Notes: generated by a model not told the origin, from the letters alone. A stretch of DNA of 36,637 nt from Rhodospirillaceae bacterium (GCA_020852595.1 JADZAK010000122.1:1-36637), one strand, 5' to 3'. Shown: positions 1-9,644, numbered from the stretch's first letter. A program made the numbers and translations.

Positions 1-45
1 CCGTGGGTTGCGGTGCGCCCCCTTAAGAGGCTAAGACACTGCCCC

Positions 46-1200
46 ATGACGTTGATTACAGACACGGACGCGCTCAGCGCACTATGTGACCGGCTGAGCC
101 AGACCGAGTTCGTGACGGTCGACACCGAATTCATGCGCGAAACCACCTATTGGGCAAAGCTTTGCCTGGTCCAGGTGGCCGGCCCCGACGAGGCCCACTG
201 CATCGACCCCCTGGCGCCGGGGATCAACCTCAAGCCGCTGTACGACCTCCTGGCCAACCCCAAGGTCCTCAAGGTGTTCCACGCCGGACGCCAGGACCTG
301 GAAATTTTTTATACCGCCACCACGTCGGTCCCGACCCCGATCTTCGACACCCAGATCGCCGCCATGGTCTGCGGCTTCGGCGACCAGGTCGGCTACGAGA
401 CCCTGGTCTCCAAGCTGGCCGGCGCGCACCTCGACAAGTCCCAGCGCTTCACGGACTGGTCGCAGCGCCCCCTCACCGACCGCCAGATCAAATACGCCCT
501 CGGCGATGTCACCCACCTGCGCAAGGTCTACCAGCAGCTTGCCAAGAAGCTGGAGAAGTCCGGCCGCCTGCCGTGGCTGCAGGAAGAAACCGACACCCTC
601 ACGGATCCGGCGACCTACCGCGTCGAACCGCGCGAAGCCTGGCGCCGCATCCGCGCGCGCACCCGCGCGCCGCGCCTTCTGTGCGTCTTGCGCGAACTCG
701 CCGCCTGGCGCGAACTCGCCGCGCAGTCGCTCGACATGCCGCGCCAGCGCGTGGCCAAGGACGACGCCCTGCTCGAGCTCGCCGCCAGCATGCCGGTGAC
801 GGTCGACGACATTAAGCGCTCGCGCCTCGCCAAACCTTTGGCCAGCGGCAAGTATGTGGAAGGCGTGCTCGCCGCCATCGCCAAGGGCCGCACCGTGCCC
901 GAAACCGATTGCCCGAAGCCCGACCGCCAGGACAACGGCGACAATCCGGCTCCTCGCGCCATCGTCGAGCTTTTGAAGCTGCTCCTGAAAACCAAGTCGG
1001 ACCGCCACCATGTGGCCCAGCGTCTCATCGCCACCAGCGACGACGTGGAAGCCATCGCGCTCACCGACACCGCCGACGTCCCGGCCCTGCACGGCTGGCG
1101 CCGCGAACTGTTCGGCGAAGACGCGCTCAAACTCAAACACGGCAAACTCGCCATCGGCCTCTCGGCCAACGGCAAGGATGTCGAGGTGTTTGAACGGTAA
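46..1200 (+). CDS. rnd: Ribonuclease D
   Basis: 3'-5' exoribonuclease of the DEDDy class that trims tRNA and other stable RNA 3' ends. The N-terminal exonuclease domain shows the metal ligands: D26 and E28 (VDTEF), D84 in HAGRQDLEIF, and Y150 with D154 in YALGD. The remainder (about 200-384) fits the HRDC domains of RNase D, and 384 aa is a normal length. I chose the ATG at 46; an in-frame GTG at 13 would add 11 residues that look non-coding (Arg/Pro/Cys-rich). The gene stands alone on the plus strand, convergent with ppx, a neighbourhood common in Alphaproteobacteria. Identity is secure; the exact start less so, because little upstream sequence is available. Confidence 0.95.
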   Translation: MTLITDTDALSALCDRLSQTEFVTVDTEFMRETTYWAKLCLVQVAGPDEAHCIDPLAPGINLKPLYDLLANPKVLKVFHAGRQDLEIFYTATTSVPTPIFDTQIAAMVCGFGDQVGYETLVSKLAGAHLDKSQRFTDWSQRPLTDRQIKYALGDVTHLRKVYQQLAKKLEKSGRLPWLQEETDTLTDPATYRVEPREAWRRIRARTRAPRLLCVLRELAAWRELAAQSLDMPRQRVAKDDALLELAASMPVTVDDIKRSRLAKPLASGKYVEGVLAAIAKGRTVPETDCPKPDRQDNGDNPAPRAIVELLKLLLKTKSDRHHVAQRLIATSDDVEAIALTDTADVPALHGWRRELFGEDALKLKHGKLAIGLSANGKDVEVFER

Positions 1201-1213
1201 TACCCCCCCCTTT

Positions 1214-1363
1214 GTCATTGCCCGGTTTATCCGGGCAATCCATGTCTCCAAAGGCACGAGTGATCGTCGTGCGAAGACAGTCGCGTGTGGGTGTCCGCCT
1301 CTCGGCCAACGGCAAGTCCGCCGAAGCTGCGTAGCAGCGAAGGAGAAGCGCCGGAATGACGCT
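1214..1363. repeat. REP-like intergenic element, family A (composite)
   Basis: The gap between rnd and ppx starts with a perfect hairpin (ATTGCCCGG, loop TTTAT, CCGGGCAAT at 1217-1239) and ends with CCGGAATGAC, which mirrors the opening GTCATT..CCGG. The 150-bp stretch therefore looks like a unit bounded by imperfect terminal inverted repeats. Related palindromes occur at 8791-8890, 11348-11378 and 19159-19187. Similar GTCAT-CCCGG-rich palindromes are frequent between genes in many alphaproteobacterial genomes. No gene is visible inside. It may also help terminate both convergent transcripts. Confidence 0.6.
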
Positions 1364-1368
1364 CCGAA

Positions 1369-2883
1369 TCAGGTGATCCGGATCTGGGCCATCAAGCCCA
1401 GGTGATCGGCCAGGCGTTTCAGGCGCCGGTCGTAGGAGCCCGTCCGGAACAAGGGCTCGCTGCCGGGCACGCGCAGCACCAGCTTCTCGCCGTCGATCTT
1501 CAGCGACGTCTTGCTCACCCAACCGGGCGCGCCGGCAGAGAGCGCGTAGGCAAGCCGCATCGCGAGACCCACGGTCTGAATGCGTTCGATGCGCGATTCC
1601 GCCAGCAGCGCGTGCGCCTGTTCGATGATCGGCGCCGTCGCCTCGGACTGGTAGCGGTAGTACATCACCAGGGCCAGCGCGGCGCGGTCTTCGTGCCCCA
1701 ATCCCAGGAACGGCAACCTCAACACACGCAGGAACGCCTGCTCGGCGCGGTAGTCGGGATGTTCCGTCCACCACACGTCGCGCAGCAGGCAGGCCGCCAG
1801 GCGCAGTTTACGCTGCCGCGCGCTTTCGTCCTTGAACAGGCCGCTCATCCACGCGAAGGACTCATAACCGGCCTCGACGGAGCGTCCGGCCGCGCGCGCC
1901 ATTTCCTCGGCGAGGCTGATGATCGGATCCTGTTTACGCACAGCCGCCGGCAGATCCTTGAAGAACTGCCCTTCGCGCATGCCATAAATGGAGAATACCA
2001 GCGCGCGCGGCTTGACGACTTCCAGAAGGCGCTCCAGCACCGCCGCGCCCAAAGGCAACATCGCGAGACGCGACTTCGACACGCCCTTGATCTGCTCCAG
2101 GCTGCGCTGCGAAAGGCGCGAGATCACGTCGAACAGCGAGATCGCCTGCTGGCGTTCCAGCGTGAAGTTGTCCAGTACGTGCAGCGGATAGTTCATCTGC
2201 GCGATACACACTCTTGCCAAGTAGCGCCACGCGCCGCCCACGGCGTACAGCGTCTTATCGCGTTGCTTGGACACCCATTTATGTTTGTCGAGCGCCTTGT
2301 CGATGATCGACAGCGCCTTATCGCGGTCGCCCTCGGCGGCTTCGGTGAGGCGGAGCAGGCCCAAGGGCATGGTCGTGTGCTCGCTCATGCGGCGGTTGCC
2401 GACTTTGACCAATTCCAGGCTACCGCCGCCCAGATCGGCGACGATGCCGTCCGCGTCGGGGATTCCGCACAGGACGCCGAGCGCCGAGCGCTCCGCTTCC
2501 TGCTTTCCGCTTAAGGTCTGCACGGTGATCCGTGTCTTGCGCGCCAGGGCTTTCGCGAACGCCTTGCCGTCCGCCGCGTCGCGCACGGCCGCCGTGGCCA
2601 GCGCATCGATGCTGCCGGCGCCGAGCGCGCGCGAAATCTTCACGAAGCGGCCCACGGTGTCGAAGGCCATCTTCACGCCGTCCGGGTTCAGCTTGCCGGT
2701 CTTTTCCAGACCCTTGCCGAGCGCACAGATCGCTTTTTCGTTATGCAGGGGAATGGGGGTACGCGTCTGCCCGTCATAGACCACGAGACGCACGGAGTTC
2801 GAACCGATGTCGATGACGGCCACCGGCTTGCGGGGCCGCTCGCTCGCAACGCGCCGGGTTTTGGATGTGACTTTCCGGGCCAT
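1369..2883 (-). CDS. ppx: Exopolyphosphatase (Ppx/GppA family)
   Basis: Hydrolyses terminal phosphate from polyphosphate, or pppGpp in GppA-type members. The ASKHA-fold signatures are clear: an N-terminal phosphate-binding motif VIDIGSNSVRLVVYD (about residues 23-37) and the second glycine-rich motif VADLGGGSLEL (about 150-160). The C-terminal half resembles the HD-like helical domain of longer Ppx proteins. At 504 aa it has normal length. The ATG at 2883 is preferred over an in-frame TTG at 2886. It lies 66 bp downstream of ppk on the same strand, so the two probably form one polyphosphate synthesis and breakdown operon. Ppx versus GppA activity cannot be told from sequence; adjacency to ppk favours Ppx. 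Confidence 0.93.
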   Translation of the reverse strand: MARKVTSKTRRVASERPRKPVAVIDIGSNSVRLVVYDGQTRTPIPLHNEKAICALGKGLEKTGKLNPDGVKMAFDTVGRFVKISRALGAGSIDALATAAVRDAADGKAFAKALARKTRITVQTLSGKQEAERSALGVLCGIPDADGIVADLGGGSLELVKVGNRRMSEHTTMPLGLLRLTEAAEGDRDKALSIIDKALDKHKWVSKQRDKTLYAVGGAWRYLARVCIAQMNYPLHVLDNFTLERQQAISLFDVISRLSQRSLEQIKGVSKSRLAMLPLGAAVLERLLEVVKPRALVFSIYGMREGQFFKDLPAAVRKQDPIISLAEEMARAAGRSVEAGYESFAWMSGLFKDESARQRKLRLAACLLRDVWWTEHPDYRAEQAFLRVLRLPFLGLGHEDRAALALVMYYRYQSEATAPIIEQAHALLAESRIERIQTVGLAMRLAYALSAGAPGWVSKTSLKIDGEKLVLRVPGSEPLFRTGSYDRRLKRLADHLGLMAQIRIT

Positions 2884-2949
2884 CAATGACGAAAGGATAC
2901 TGGAATTGGGCGGCCGGGCGGCCGCCGTCCTGCCCGTTTGATATCAGAG

Positions 2950-5169
2950 TTACCGGCGGCTGGGAACCAGCTTGGGAAGGCGCTTCTTGGCGCGTTCCAG
3001 CGCGCTGCCCTGGCCCGACAGGCTGGGGTTCGTCATGAAGTACTCATGCGCCGAGAACGGCCGCGCGCCGGCCTGCTCGCGGATGTAGTGCCCATCCGGC
3101 TGCAACACCCAGCTCTGCTCGTTGTCGTTCATGTTCGCGACCATGATCTGGTCCAGCACCTGCTGCTGCACGGTGGGGTTCTCGATCGGCACGAAGCTTT
3201 CCACGCGCGCGACCAGGTTGCGCGGCATCCAGTCGGCCGAGGAGATGAACACCTTGGCATGCGCCGACGGCATTTCGTGTCCGTTGCCGACACACATGAT
3301 GCGCGAATGCTCGAGGAAGCGCCCGACGATGCTCTTCACGCGGATGTTCTCCGAAAGCCCCTTCACGCCGGGACGCAAGCCGCAGATGCCGCGGATCACC
3401 AGATCGATCTTTACCCCCGCCTGCGAGGCGCGGTACAGCGCATCGATGATGTCGGGATCGACCAGCGAGTTCATCTTCGCCCAGATCGTGCCCGGGCGGC
3501 CCTGTTTAACGTGTTCGATCTCGTCCGCGATCAATTTCATGATCCGGTCTCTCAGGCCCAGCGGCGCGATGGAGAGTTTTTCCAGCGCATCCGGCTGCGC
3601 GTAGCCGGTCATGTAGTTGAAGACGCGGCCCGCGTCGCGGCACAGCGCCGGATCGGACGTGAAGTAGGACAAGTCGGTGTAGATCTTCGCGGTCACCGAG
3701 TGATAGTTGCCCGTCCCAAAGTGCACGTAGGAGCGCGTCTCCGCGCCTTCGCGGCGCACCACCAGCGAAATCTTGGCATGGGTTTTCAGGTTCACGAAAC
3801 CGAACACCACATTCGCGCCCGCGCGCTCCAGGTCGCGCGCCCAGCGGATGTTGGCTTCTTCGTCGAAGCGCGCTTTCAGTTCCACCATCGCGGTCACGGA
3901 CTTGCCCGCCTCGGCGGCTTCCACCAGCGCCTTCACGATGGGGCTGTCCTTGCCGGTGCGGTACAGCGTCTGCTTGATCGACAGCACGTTCGGATCGCGC
4001 GCGGCCTGGCGCAGGAACTGCACCACCACGTCGAAGGATTCGAACGGATGGTGGACCACGATGTCCTTCTGGCGGATGGCGGCGAAGCAATCGCCGTCGA
4101 AGTCGCGGATGCGTTCCGGGAAGCGCGCGTTGTACGGCGGGAACAGGAGATCCGGGCGCTCGTCGATGATGAGCTGCTTCAAATCGGTTTGCCCGATCAT
4201 GCCTTCGATCTTGAAGCTGTCGGCGGGCGAGACTTCGAGTTCGTCGCAGATCAGTTTCACCTGATCCTTCGGCATGTCGCCCGCGAGGGCCAGGCGGATG
4301 CAGGTCCCGCGGCGGCGGCGCTTCAGCGCGCTTTCGAAACTCGTCACCAGGTCCTGGGCTTCTTCATCGACTTCCATTTCGGAATCGCGGATGACCCTGA
4401 AGTGGCCGGTCTGCAGCACACGGAAACCCGGGAACAGCGAGTCCAGGAACATCGTCACGACGTCCTCGACCAGGATGAAGCGCACCACGGAACCCTTGAG
4501 ACGCACGAAGCGCTGCACCTGCGTCGGGATCGGCACCAGCGCGCGCATCACGTCGCCGTCGCTGATGCGCGCCAACTGCAGCACCAGCGCATGGCCCAGA
4601 TTCGGGATGAACGGGAACGGATGCGCCGGATCGACCGCCAGCGGGGTGAACACCGGGAAGATATGCTCCAGGAACCGCGCTTCCAGCTCGCGCCGGTCGT
4701 CCTCGGAAAGATCGCCCGGGCCCACCACGAAAATCCGGTTCTCGGCCAGCAGCGCCTTCAATTCGACCCACGTCTCGTCCTGTAGCTTGAACAGGTGGCG
4801 CACTTCGTCGTTGATCACGTCGAGTTGCTCGCGCGGGCTGAGCCCGTCCGCCGACGGCAGCGCGATGCCCGCGTTCACCTGGCCTTTGAGGCCCGCGACG
4901 CGCACCATGTAGAACTCATCGAGGTTCGACGCCGAGATCGACAGAAACCGCACACGTTCCAGGACCGGGTGACGCGGATTGCGCGCTTCTTCCAGCACGC
5001 GGGTATTGAACGCCAGCCACGACAGCTCGCGATTGATGAACCGCTCGCGCGGCGGGAACGAGTCCACCGCCGGCGCTTTGGCGCGTGCGCTGCGGGATCG
5101 GTTCGGCTCCGGTGCGGGTTCGGACGGGTTCATAAAAATGCAATGATTTAAGGCTATTAAGGCTATCAT
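2950..5169 (-). CDS. ppk: Polyphosphate kinase 1
   Basis: Reversibly polymerises ATP gamma-phosphate into polyphosphate; a peripheral membrane enzyme in known cases. The protein shows the PPK1 N domain ([21 protein letters not shown]), the middle domain, and the two phospholipase-D-like C-terminal domains with HFGTGNYH, which holds a conserved active-site histidine. Length up to 739 aa is normal. Two starts compete: ATG at 5169 has a perfect AGGAGG 8 nt upstream but adds a hydrophobic stub ([12 protein letters not shown]), whereas ATG at 5133 ([10 protein letters not shown]) looks more like native PPK but has no Shine-Dalgarno. I kept 5169. The stub is encoded by a tandem ATAGCCTTA duplication. 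First gene of a probable ppk-ppx operon, divergent from the SixA-like gene. Confidence 0.95.
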   Translation of the reverse strand: MIALIALNHCIFMNPSEPAPEPNRSRSARAKAPAVDSFPPRERFINRELSWLAFNTRVLEEARNPRHPVLERVRFLSISASNLDEFYMVRVAGLKGQVNAGIALPSADGLSPREQLDVINDEVRHLFKLQDETWVELKALLAENRIFVVGPGDLSEDDRRELEARFLEHIFPVFTPLAVDPAHPFPFIPNLGHALVLQLARISDGDVMRALVPIPTQVQRFVRLKGSVVRFILVEDVVTMFLDSLFPGFRVLQTGHFRVIRDSEMEVDEEAQDLVTSFESALKRRRRGTCIRLALAGDMPKDQVKLICDELEVSPADSFKIEGMIGQTDLKQLIIDERPDLLFPPYNARFPERIRDFDGDCFAAIRQKDIVVHHPFESFDVVVQFLRQAARDPNVLSIKQTLYRTGKDSPIVKALVEAAEAGKSVTAMVELKARFDEEANIRWARDLERAGANVVFGFVNLKTHAKISLVVRREGAETRSYVHFGTGNYHSVTAKIYTDLSYFTSDPALCRDAGRVFNYMTGYAQPDALEKLSIAPLGLRDRIMKLIADEIEHVKQGRPGTIWAKMNSLVDPDIIDALYRASQAGVKIDLVIRGICGLRPGVKGLSENIRVKSIVGRFLEHSRIMCVGNGHEMPSAHAKVFISSADWMPRNLVARVESFVPIENPTVQQQVLDQIMVANMNDNEQSWVLQPDGHYIREQAGARPFSAHEYFMTNPSLSGQGSALERAKKRLPKLVPSRR

Positions 5170-5202
5170 GCGCCCCGCCTCCTATCAAATGAAACGCCGT
5201 AA

Positions 5203-5769
5203 ATGAAAACCGTTCACCTGTTACGTCACGCCAAGTCCGACTGGGGCGATCTTTCGCTTTCCGATCATGAACGTCCGCTCAATAAACGCGGCATCGCCGC
5301 CGCCAAGGCCATGGGGCGGCGCCTCGCCGCCGAGGACTTCGAGGTCGACGCCGTCTTTTGTTCCACCGCGCGGCGCGCGCGCGAAACCTTGGAGCTTCTC
5401 GGGCGCCCCTTGCACAAGGCGCCCACCACGTTCACCGATACCCTCTACATGGTGTCCGAGCAGGACCTGTTCGATGTCATCAAACGCGCGCCCGAAACCG
5501 CGCGGTCCATTTTGATCGTCGGCCACAATCCGACCACGCACGACGCCGCGCTGGCGCTCATCGCGCGCGCCGCGCCCGGCCAGGCCCAGGCGCTCGCGAA
5601 GCTGAAGGAGAAATATCCGACCGGCGCGCTGACCTCGATCCGCTTCAACGCCGCCGCCGCGTGGCGCGCCGTCGCGCCGGGAACCGGAACGCTGGTGGGC
5701 TTCCTGCGCCCGCGCGATCTCGCGCACGCGCCGCCGGCCAAAAAAGCTAAACGCTCTCCTCGCCGATGA
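5203..5769 (+). CDS. SixA-like histidine phosphatase
   Basis: Histidine-phosphatase (phosphoglycerate-mutase-like) superfamily protein of 188 aa. The catalytic RHAKS motif sits at R8-H9, a second arginine (R57) in STARRARET, and the late histidine in GHNPT (H108). SixA of E. coli dephosphorylates histidine phosphotransfer proteins; the substrate here is unknown. The tail (about 175-188) is Lys/Arg/Pro-rich. The start is preceded by a five-codon mini-ORF at 5189 whose stop overlaps this ATG (ATGA), which may couple translation. The 3' end overlaps the convergent hdaA gene by 23 bp. It is divergent from ppk. Confidence 0.85.
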   Translation: MKTVHLLRHAKSDWGDLSLSDHERPLNKRGIAAAKAMGRRLAAEDFEVDAVFCSTARRARETLELLGRPLHKAPTTFTDTLYMVSEQDLFDVIKRAPETARSILIVGHNPTTHDAALALIARAAPGQAQALAKLKEKYPTGALTSIRFNAAAAWRAVAPGTGTLVGFLRPRDLAHAPPAKKAKRSPRR

Positions 5770-6427
5770 TCGTCTTCATCAGGGGAATGGTGATCGGCCT
5801 TTTACCGGCCAGCGATTCCTTGTCGGCGGTCGCCACCAGCCGGCGCGCGGCGGCGAAGCTGCGGTCGATCCGGCGCAGCACATAGGCGATCACGTCCGGC
5901 GCGACGCCGAGCTGGCGGTCGCTGAACAGCTTGACCAGCACCGCTTCCATCATCGCGTCGTCCGGCGGCGCGATCGGCACGGCCGGAATGGACGACAGCC
6001 GCGATTTCAGGTCTTTCAGTTCCGTCGCCCAGCGGGCCGGCGGCTCGCGCCCGGTCAGCAGCAGCGTGCCCTTGCTTTCGCGCACGCCGTTGAACAAATG
6101 GAACAGCGCGCGCTCGTCGCAGGCCTCGCCTTCCTCGAGCAGGAACGCTTTGTATTTGCCGAGCAGCGCGCCCACCGCGTCGGTCGTCAGGTCCGGCGCG
6201 GCAATCGCCACGGCCTGTGCGCGCAGGGCGAAGACTTGAGCGAGATGCGACTTGCCGCAGCCCGCCGGTCCAAACAGCGCCAGTATGTGGCCCGGCCACT
6301 CCGGCCAGCGGTCGATCCACTCCACGGCGTCTTGGTTCCCCGGCGCCACCAAAAAGTCCTCGCGCCCGAACGCCGGCCGGTGGCCGAGGTCGAGCGCAAG
6401 CTGGGTCGCCGTCCGCGCCTCACTCAT
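5747..6427 (-). CDS. hdaA: HdaA, DnaA-family regulator of replication initiation
   Basis: AAA+ protein related to DnaA domain III that, with the beta clamp, stimulates ATP hydrolysis by DnaA and so prevents re-initiation (known for E. coli Hda and Caulobacter HdaA). The N-terminus carries a clamp-binding-like motif QLALDLG (residues 9-15). Walker A is GPAGCGKS (53-60). The protein lacks the DnaA DNA-binding domain, and its 226 aa fits Hda. ATG at 6427 begins exactly where Hda homology starts; an upstream ORF extension to 6484 would overlap the DUF2066 gene. It follows that gene by 16 bp on the same strand, so they are probably co-transcribed. The last bases overlap the SixA-like gene. Confidence 0.9.
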   Translation of the reverse strand: MSEARTATQLALDLGHRPAFGREDFLVAPGNQDAVEWIDRWPEWPGHILALFGPAGCGKSHLAQVFALRAQAVAIAAPDLTTDAVGALLGKYKAFLLEEGEACDERALFHLFNGVRESKGTLLLTGREPPARWATELKDLKSRLSSIPAVPIAPPDDAMMEAVLVKLFSDRQLGVAPDVIAYVLRRIDRSFAAARRLVATADKESLAGKRPITIPLMKTIIGEESV

Positions 6428-6443
6428 GCGGAGCCCTTGGATG

Positions 6444-7643
6444 TCACGGAGGGGTGCCTTCAGCGGCCGCGCCGGGCTGAGCAAGAGTTCTGCGCGCAGC
6501 GCCCGCGTTCTCCAGCACCCACACGCCGTTCTGCTGCGTGAAGGCGAGATTGTGCTGGCCCATGGCCAGGCGCAGTTGATCTTCCGCGCCCGCGTAATGG
6601 ATCGTGATCTGCACGCGGTCGCGCGTCATCGCCTGGATGTCGACCCGGTCGACAAGGGCCACATTGCCCAGGCGATTGCGGATGCTCAGCCATTCCTTCA
6701 GGTCCGTCGCCGGCACCAGCGCGGTCATCTGGCTCTTCGTGCCGAACGACACACGGTTGCGGCGGCGCCAGCTGTCCGCGGCCGCGCCCACAGCCGTGGT
6801 CACCGCGCCCGCGATCACTTCCGGCGCGGCCTGTCCCGGCGCGCCCGCATGCGTGACGGCGGTTTCCACCGGCGCCATGTCGGCGCGGATCTCGGTGATC
6901 TCCATGCCGATCGGCCCGTTGCCGTCGATGGTCGCCACCACGACAAGCGCGCCGCCCGCCTGATAGCGTTCGGCGAGTTGCAGCAGCGGGCCCGCGGTCT
7001 TGGCGGTGGCAACGGCCGCGGTCACCTGACCGTTGTCCTGCGCATCGCCCGTCGGAACGATCAGCGGCAGCAAACCGCCATCGGTCTCGCTGCGCAGCCA
7101 CGCGTCATGCCACACGCTGCCCCACAGGCTCGCGTTGCCGCCGCTTACCATCACCGGCACCACGACCAGCGGTCGGCTCAAGGTTTCGGTGAAGGGAACG
7201 CCGGCATTCCGGAGAAGTTGGCGGATCGCGTTCGGATTGAAGCGCACGGTGAGGTCGGCGAGATAACGCACCGCCGAGCTGCGCTCGTTGGCGATGGAGA
7301 ACTCGCGCACCATTTCGATGATCTGTTCGGCGCTCTGCTGCGGCACGCGCGGCAAATCGTCGCGCGCGACGATGCGCTCCAGAATGCGGCGGAAGCCCAG
7401 CACGCGGCCCTGCGTCAGGCCCCGGTCGCGGGCTTCGCCGACGCTGCCCGCGGTCACGTCCACGGGCACCGATTCGGCCACGAAAACGTCCGTGACCCCG
7501 CGCGGCGGGGCCGGCGCGGCTTGGGCAAAAGCGCGTCCGGACAGCAAAGAAACGCTGATCGGAAGGGCCGAAGCGGCCCCTGCTACGGCCATTGCAAAGC
7601 GGCGTCGATTAAGTATGTTGGCCCTCACAACGGCACCTGCCAT
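6444..7643 (-). CDS. Secreted DUF2066 protein
   Basis: Uncharacterised exported protein of 399 aa. The N-terminus has basic residues (NRRRF) followed by an alanine-rich hydrophobic stretch and a likely cleavage site near AFAQA, giving a Sec or Tat-like signal peptide. The mature part resembles DUF2066 proteins, which in many Alphaproteobacteria stand beside hdaA and purM; function is unknown in all of them. I prefer ATG at 7643; an in-frame TTG at 7655 is the alternative. It is divergent from purM (75-bp gap), and hdaA follows immediately. Confidence 0.75.
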   Translation of the reverse strand: MAGAVVRANILNRRRFAMAVAGAASALPISVSLLSGRAFAQAAPAPPRGVTDVFVAESVPVDVTAGSVGEARDRGLTQGRVLGFRRILERIVARDDLPRVPQQSAEQIIEMVREFSIANERSSAVRYLADLTVRFNPNAIRQLLRNAGVPFTETLSRPLVVVPVMVSGGNASLWGSVWHDAWLRSETDGGLLPLIVPTGDAQDNGQVTAAVATAKTAGPLLQLAERYQAGGALVVVATIDGNGPIGMEITEIRADMAPVETAVTHAGAPGQAAPEVIAGAVTTAVGAAADSWRRRNRVSFGTKSQMTALVPATDLKEWLSIRNRLGNVALVDRVDIQAMTRDRVQITIHYAGAEDQLRLAMGQHNLAFTQQNGVWVLENAGAARRTLAQPGAAAEGTPP

Positions 7644-7718
7644 AACCTGTTTCAAACAAAGATAATTCGCCCGCGGCGTGAACGCGCGCGGACGTCCTTG
7701 GGGTCGAATTTAGCATTC

Positions 7719-8780
7719 ATGAAGAACGGTTTAACCTACAAAGACGCCGGGGTCGATATCGACGCCGGCAACGCTCTCGTGGAAGCCATCAAGCCGTTGG
7801 CCAAGGCCACGTCGCGCCGGGGCTCCGATGCCTCCCTCGGCGGCTTCGGCGCTTTCTTCGATCTCAAGGCCGCCGGCTTCAAGGATCCGGTTCTCGTCGC
7901 CACCACCGACGGCGTCGGCACCAAACTGCTCGTGGCGCAGGCCGCGAACAAGCACCGCACCATCGGCATCGATCTCGTCGCCATGTCCGTGAACGACCTC
8001 GTCGTCCAGGGCGCCGAACCGCTCCTGTTCCTGGACTACTTCGCGACCGGCAAGCTCGACGTCGCCGCGGCGCGTGAAGTGATCGCGGGCATCGCCGAGG
8101 GATGCAAGATCGCCGACTGCGCGCTCGTGGGTGGTGAAACCGCCGAAATGCCCGGCATGTACGCCCCCGGCCACTACGATCTCGCCGGCTTCGCGATCGG
8201 CGCCGTCGAACGCGAACAGGCCCTCACCGGCGCCACGGTCAATCCGGGCGACATCATCCTCGGCCTCGCGTCCTCGGGTTTCCACTCCAACGGTTATTCG
8301 CTCGTGCGCCGCGTCGTCGAGAAAAGCGGCCACGGCTACGACAGCCCGGCGCCCTTCTCGCGCATCGGCACGTTGGCCGATTCTTTGCTCACCCCGACGC
8401 GCATCTATGTGAAGAGCTGCCTCGCCGCCATCCGCGCCGGCCACATCAAGGCTCTCGCGCACATCACGGGCGGCGGTTTCGTCGATAACGTGCCGCGTGT
8501 CCTGCCGGACGGGGTCGGCGCCGACATCGACGCGGGCGCGATTTCCCTTCCGCCGATGATGAAGTGGATCGCCAGGCAGGGCGGCATCGAAAGCGCCGAA
8601 CTCGCCCGCACCTTCAATTGCGGCGTCGGCATGGTCGTCGTCGTTTCGCCCGAGAAGGCCGAGGAAGCCACCAAGCTTCTCACCAGCCACGGCGAAACCG
8701 TCATGCGCATCGGCATCGTCGTCAGCCGCGACGCCGAACCGCGTGTGAAGATGCTGAACCTGGACCGCTGGCTGGATTAA
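7719..8780 (+). CDS. purM: Phosphoribosylformylglycinamidine cyclo-ligase (AIR synthetase)
   Basis: Converts FGAM and ATP to AIR, step 5 of purine synthesis, in the cytosol. The sequence from [18 protein letters not shown] through [18 protein letters not shown] and the C-terminal [10 protein letters not shown] region is typical AIRS. Length 353 aa is standard. The reading frame is open far upstream, but ATG at 7719 is where AIRS homology starts. In many Proteobacteria purN follows directly; here purN is on the opposite strand, convergent, with a repeat element between them. Confidence 0.96.
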   Translation: MKNGLTYKDAGVDIDAGNALVEAIKPLAKATSRRGSDASLGGFGAFFDLKAAGFKDPVLVATTDGVGTKLLVAQAANKHRTIGIDLVAMSVNDLVVQGAEPLLFLDYFATGKLDVAAAREVIAGIAEGCKIADCALVGGETAEMPGMYAPGHYDLAGFAIGAVEREQALTGATVNPGDIILGLASSGFHSNGYSLVRRVVEKSGHGYDSPAPFSRIGTLADSLLTPTRIYVKSCLAAIRAGHIKALAHITGGGFVDNVPRVLPDGVGADIDAGAISLPPMMKWIARQGGIESAELARTFNCGVGMVVVVSPEKAEEATKLLTSHGETVMRIGIVVSRDAEPRVKMLNLDRWLD

Positions 8781-8790
8781 CAGCACTATT

Positions 8791-8890
8791 GTCGTCCTTG
8801 GCGCGTAGCGCCGAGGACCCAGGGGTTTTTCGTATTTCGTTTTAAAAACCGGATAACCCTTGATCCTCGGGCCTTCGGCCCAAGGATGAC
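8791..8890. repeat. REP-like element between purM and purN (family A)
   Basis: A 100-bp element bounded by near-identical terminal inverted repeats (GTCGTCCTTGG at the left, CCAAGGATGAC at the right) with internal hairpins (GGCGCGTAGCGCC; GGGCCTTCGGCCC). It fills the gap between convergent purM and purN and could serve as a bidirectional terminator. The ends match the general form of the elements at 1214 and 19159. Confidence 0.65.
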
Positions 8891-8898
8891 GCTCGGAG

Positions 8899-9522
8899 TT
8901 AGGCCAACCGGTCTAAATCGATCTCGCCGGCGATAATCTTTTTGAGCACGTCCGGATAAAGCGTCTGCTCGCGCGCCTGTACGCGCGCGGCCAGGGTTTG
9001 CGCGGTGTCGCCCGGTTCCACCGGCACGGCGGCCTGCATCACCACCGGGCCGTGGTCGTATTCGCCGTCGACGATATGGATCGTCGCGCCCGTCTCGCGC
9101 TCGCCGGCCTTCAGCACGGCCTCATGCACGAACGCGCCGTACATGCCCTGGCCGCCGAACTTCGGCAGCAAGGCGGGATGAACGTTGAGGATGCGGCGGT
9201 GATAGGCCTTCAAGGTCGCCGGGCCGAGTTTGCGCATATAGCCCGCCAGCACGATCAGGTCCGCGCCGTGGCTTTTCAGCGTTTCGGCGATGGCGGCGTC
9301 GGCCGCTTCGTCGGATCCGGTGACTTTGGCGCTGAGGTGCACCCACGGCACGTTGTTTTCGCCCGCCCACGCGATGGCGGTGCTGCCCGCGTTATTTGAG
9401 ATGAGAACGGCGGGGTCGGCGTCCAGCGCGCCGGCGCGCATCGCCGCGACGATGACGCGCATGTTCGTCCCGTTGTGGGACGCGAGGAAACCGATACGAG
9501 GACGGACGGGAAAGTTCGCCAT
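8899..9522 (-). CDS. purN: Phosphoribosylglycinamide formyltransferase (GART)
   Basis: Transfers a formyl group from 10-formyl-THF to GAR in purine synthesis. The catalytic residues are present: N113 and H115 in NVHPALLP and D156 in DGEYDHGP. Length 207 aa is normal. The substrate loop reads SHNGTNMRVI rather than the usual SGxGSNxQ, and the stretch PKFGGQGMYG resembles versions I associate with non-proteobacterial lineages, so a divergent or transferred purN is possible. It is transcribed toward purM instead of behind it. ndk lies upstream on the same strand, with repeats in between. Confidence 0.92.
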   Translation of the reverse strand: MANFPVRPRIGFLASHNGTNMRVIVAAMRAGALDADPAVLISNNAGSTAIAWAGENNVPWVHLSAKVTGSDEAADAAIAETLKSHGADLIVLAGYMRKLGPATLKAYHRRILNVHPALLPKFGGQGMYGAFVHEAVLKAGERETGATIHIVDGEYDHGPVVMQAAVPVEPGDTAQTLAARVQAREQTLYPDVLKKIIAGEIDLDRLA

Positions 9523-9530
9523 TCCTTACG

Positions 9531-9637
9531 CCCTCCCCTGCAAGGGCAGGGGTGGGGAGGGGTCGTTTTCTTTCAGCGTGTGAACGGCCGGAAACAACAA
9601 ACGACCCCCTCCTAACCTCCCCCTTTCAGGGGGAGGG
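9531..9637. repeat. Inverted pair of family-B repeats (CCCTCCCC..GGGGTCGTTT)
   Basis: Two related units face each other in the gap between ndk and purN. The left unit starts CCCTCCCCTGCAAGG and ends GGGGTCGTTTTC; the right unit is the same in reverse orientation (ACGACCCCC ... GGGGGAGGG). A third copy lies at 29789-29830. The pair can fold into a long imperfect stem. It looks like a small dispersed mobile repeat; no transposase is present in the window. Confidence 0.65.
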
Positions 9638-9644
9638 AAAAGAA

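Noticed and set aside
82-1257. Long minus-strand frame opposite rnd (391 codons)
   Set aside because: Shadow of the high-GC rnd gene; no recognisable domain, skewed Gly/Val/Ala composition.
2938-4785. Long plus-strand frame (615 codons) opposite ppk
   Set aside because: His/Arg/Asp-rich antisense product of ppk codon bias; no domain.
6252-7718. Upstream extension of the purM frame
   Set aside because: Overlaps hdaA and the DUF2066 gene on the other strand; AIR synthetase homology starts at 7719.
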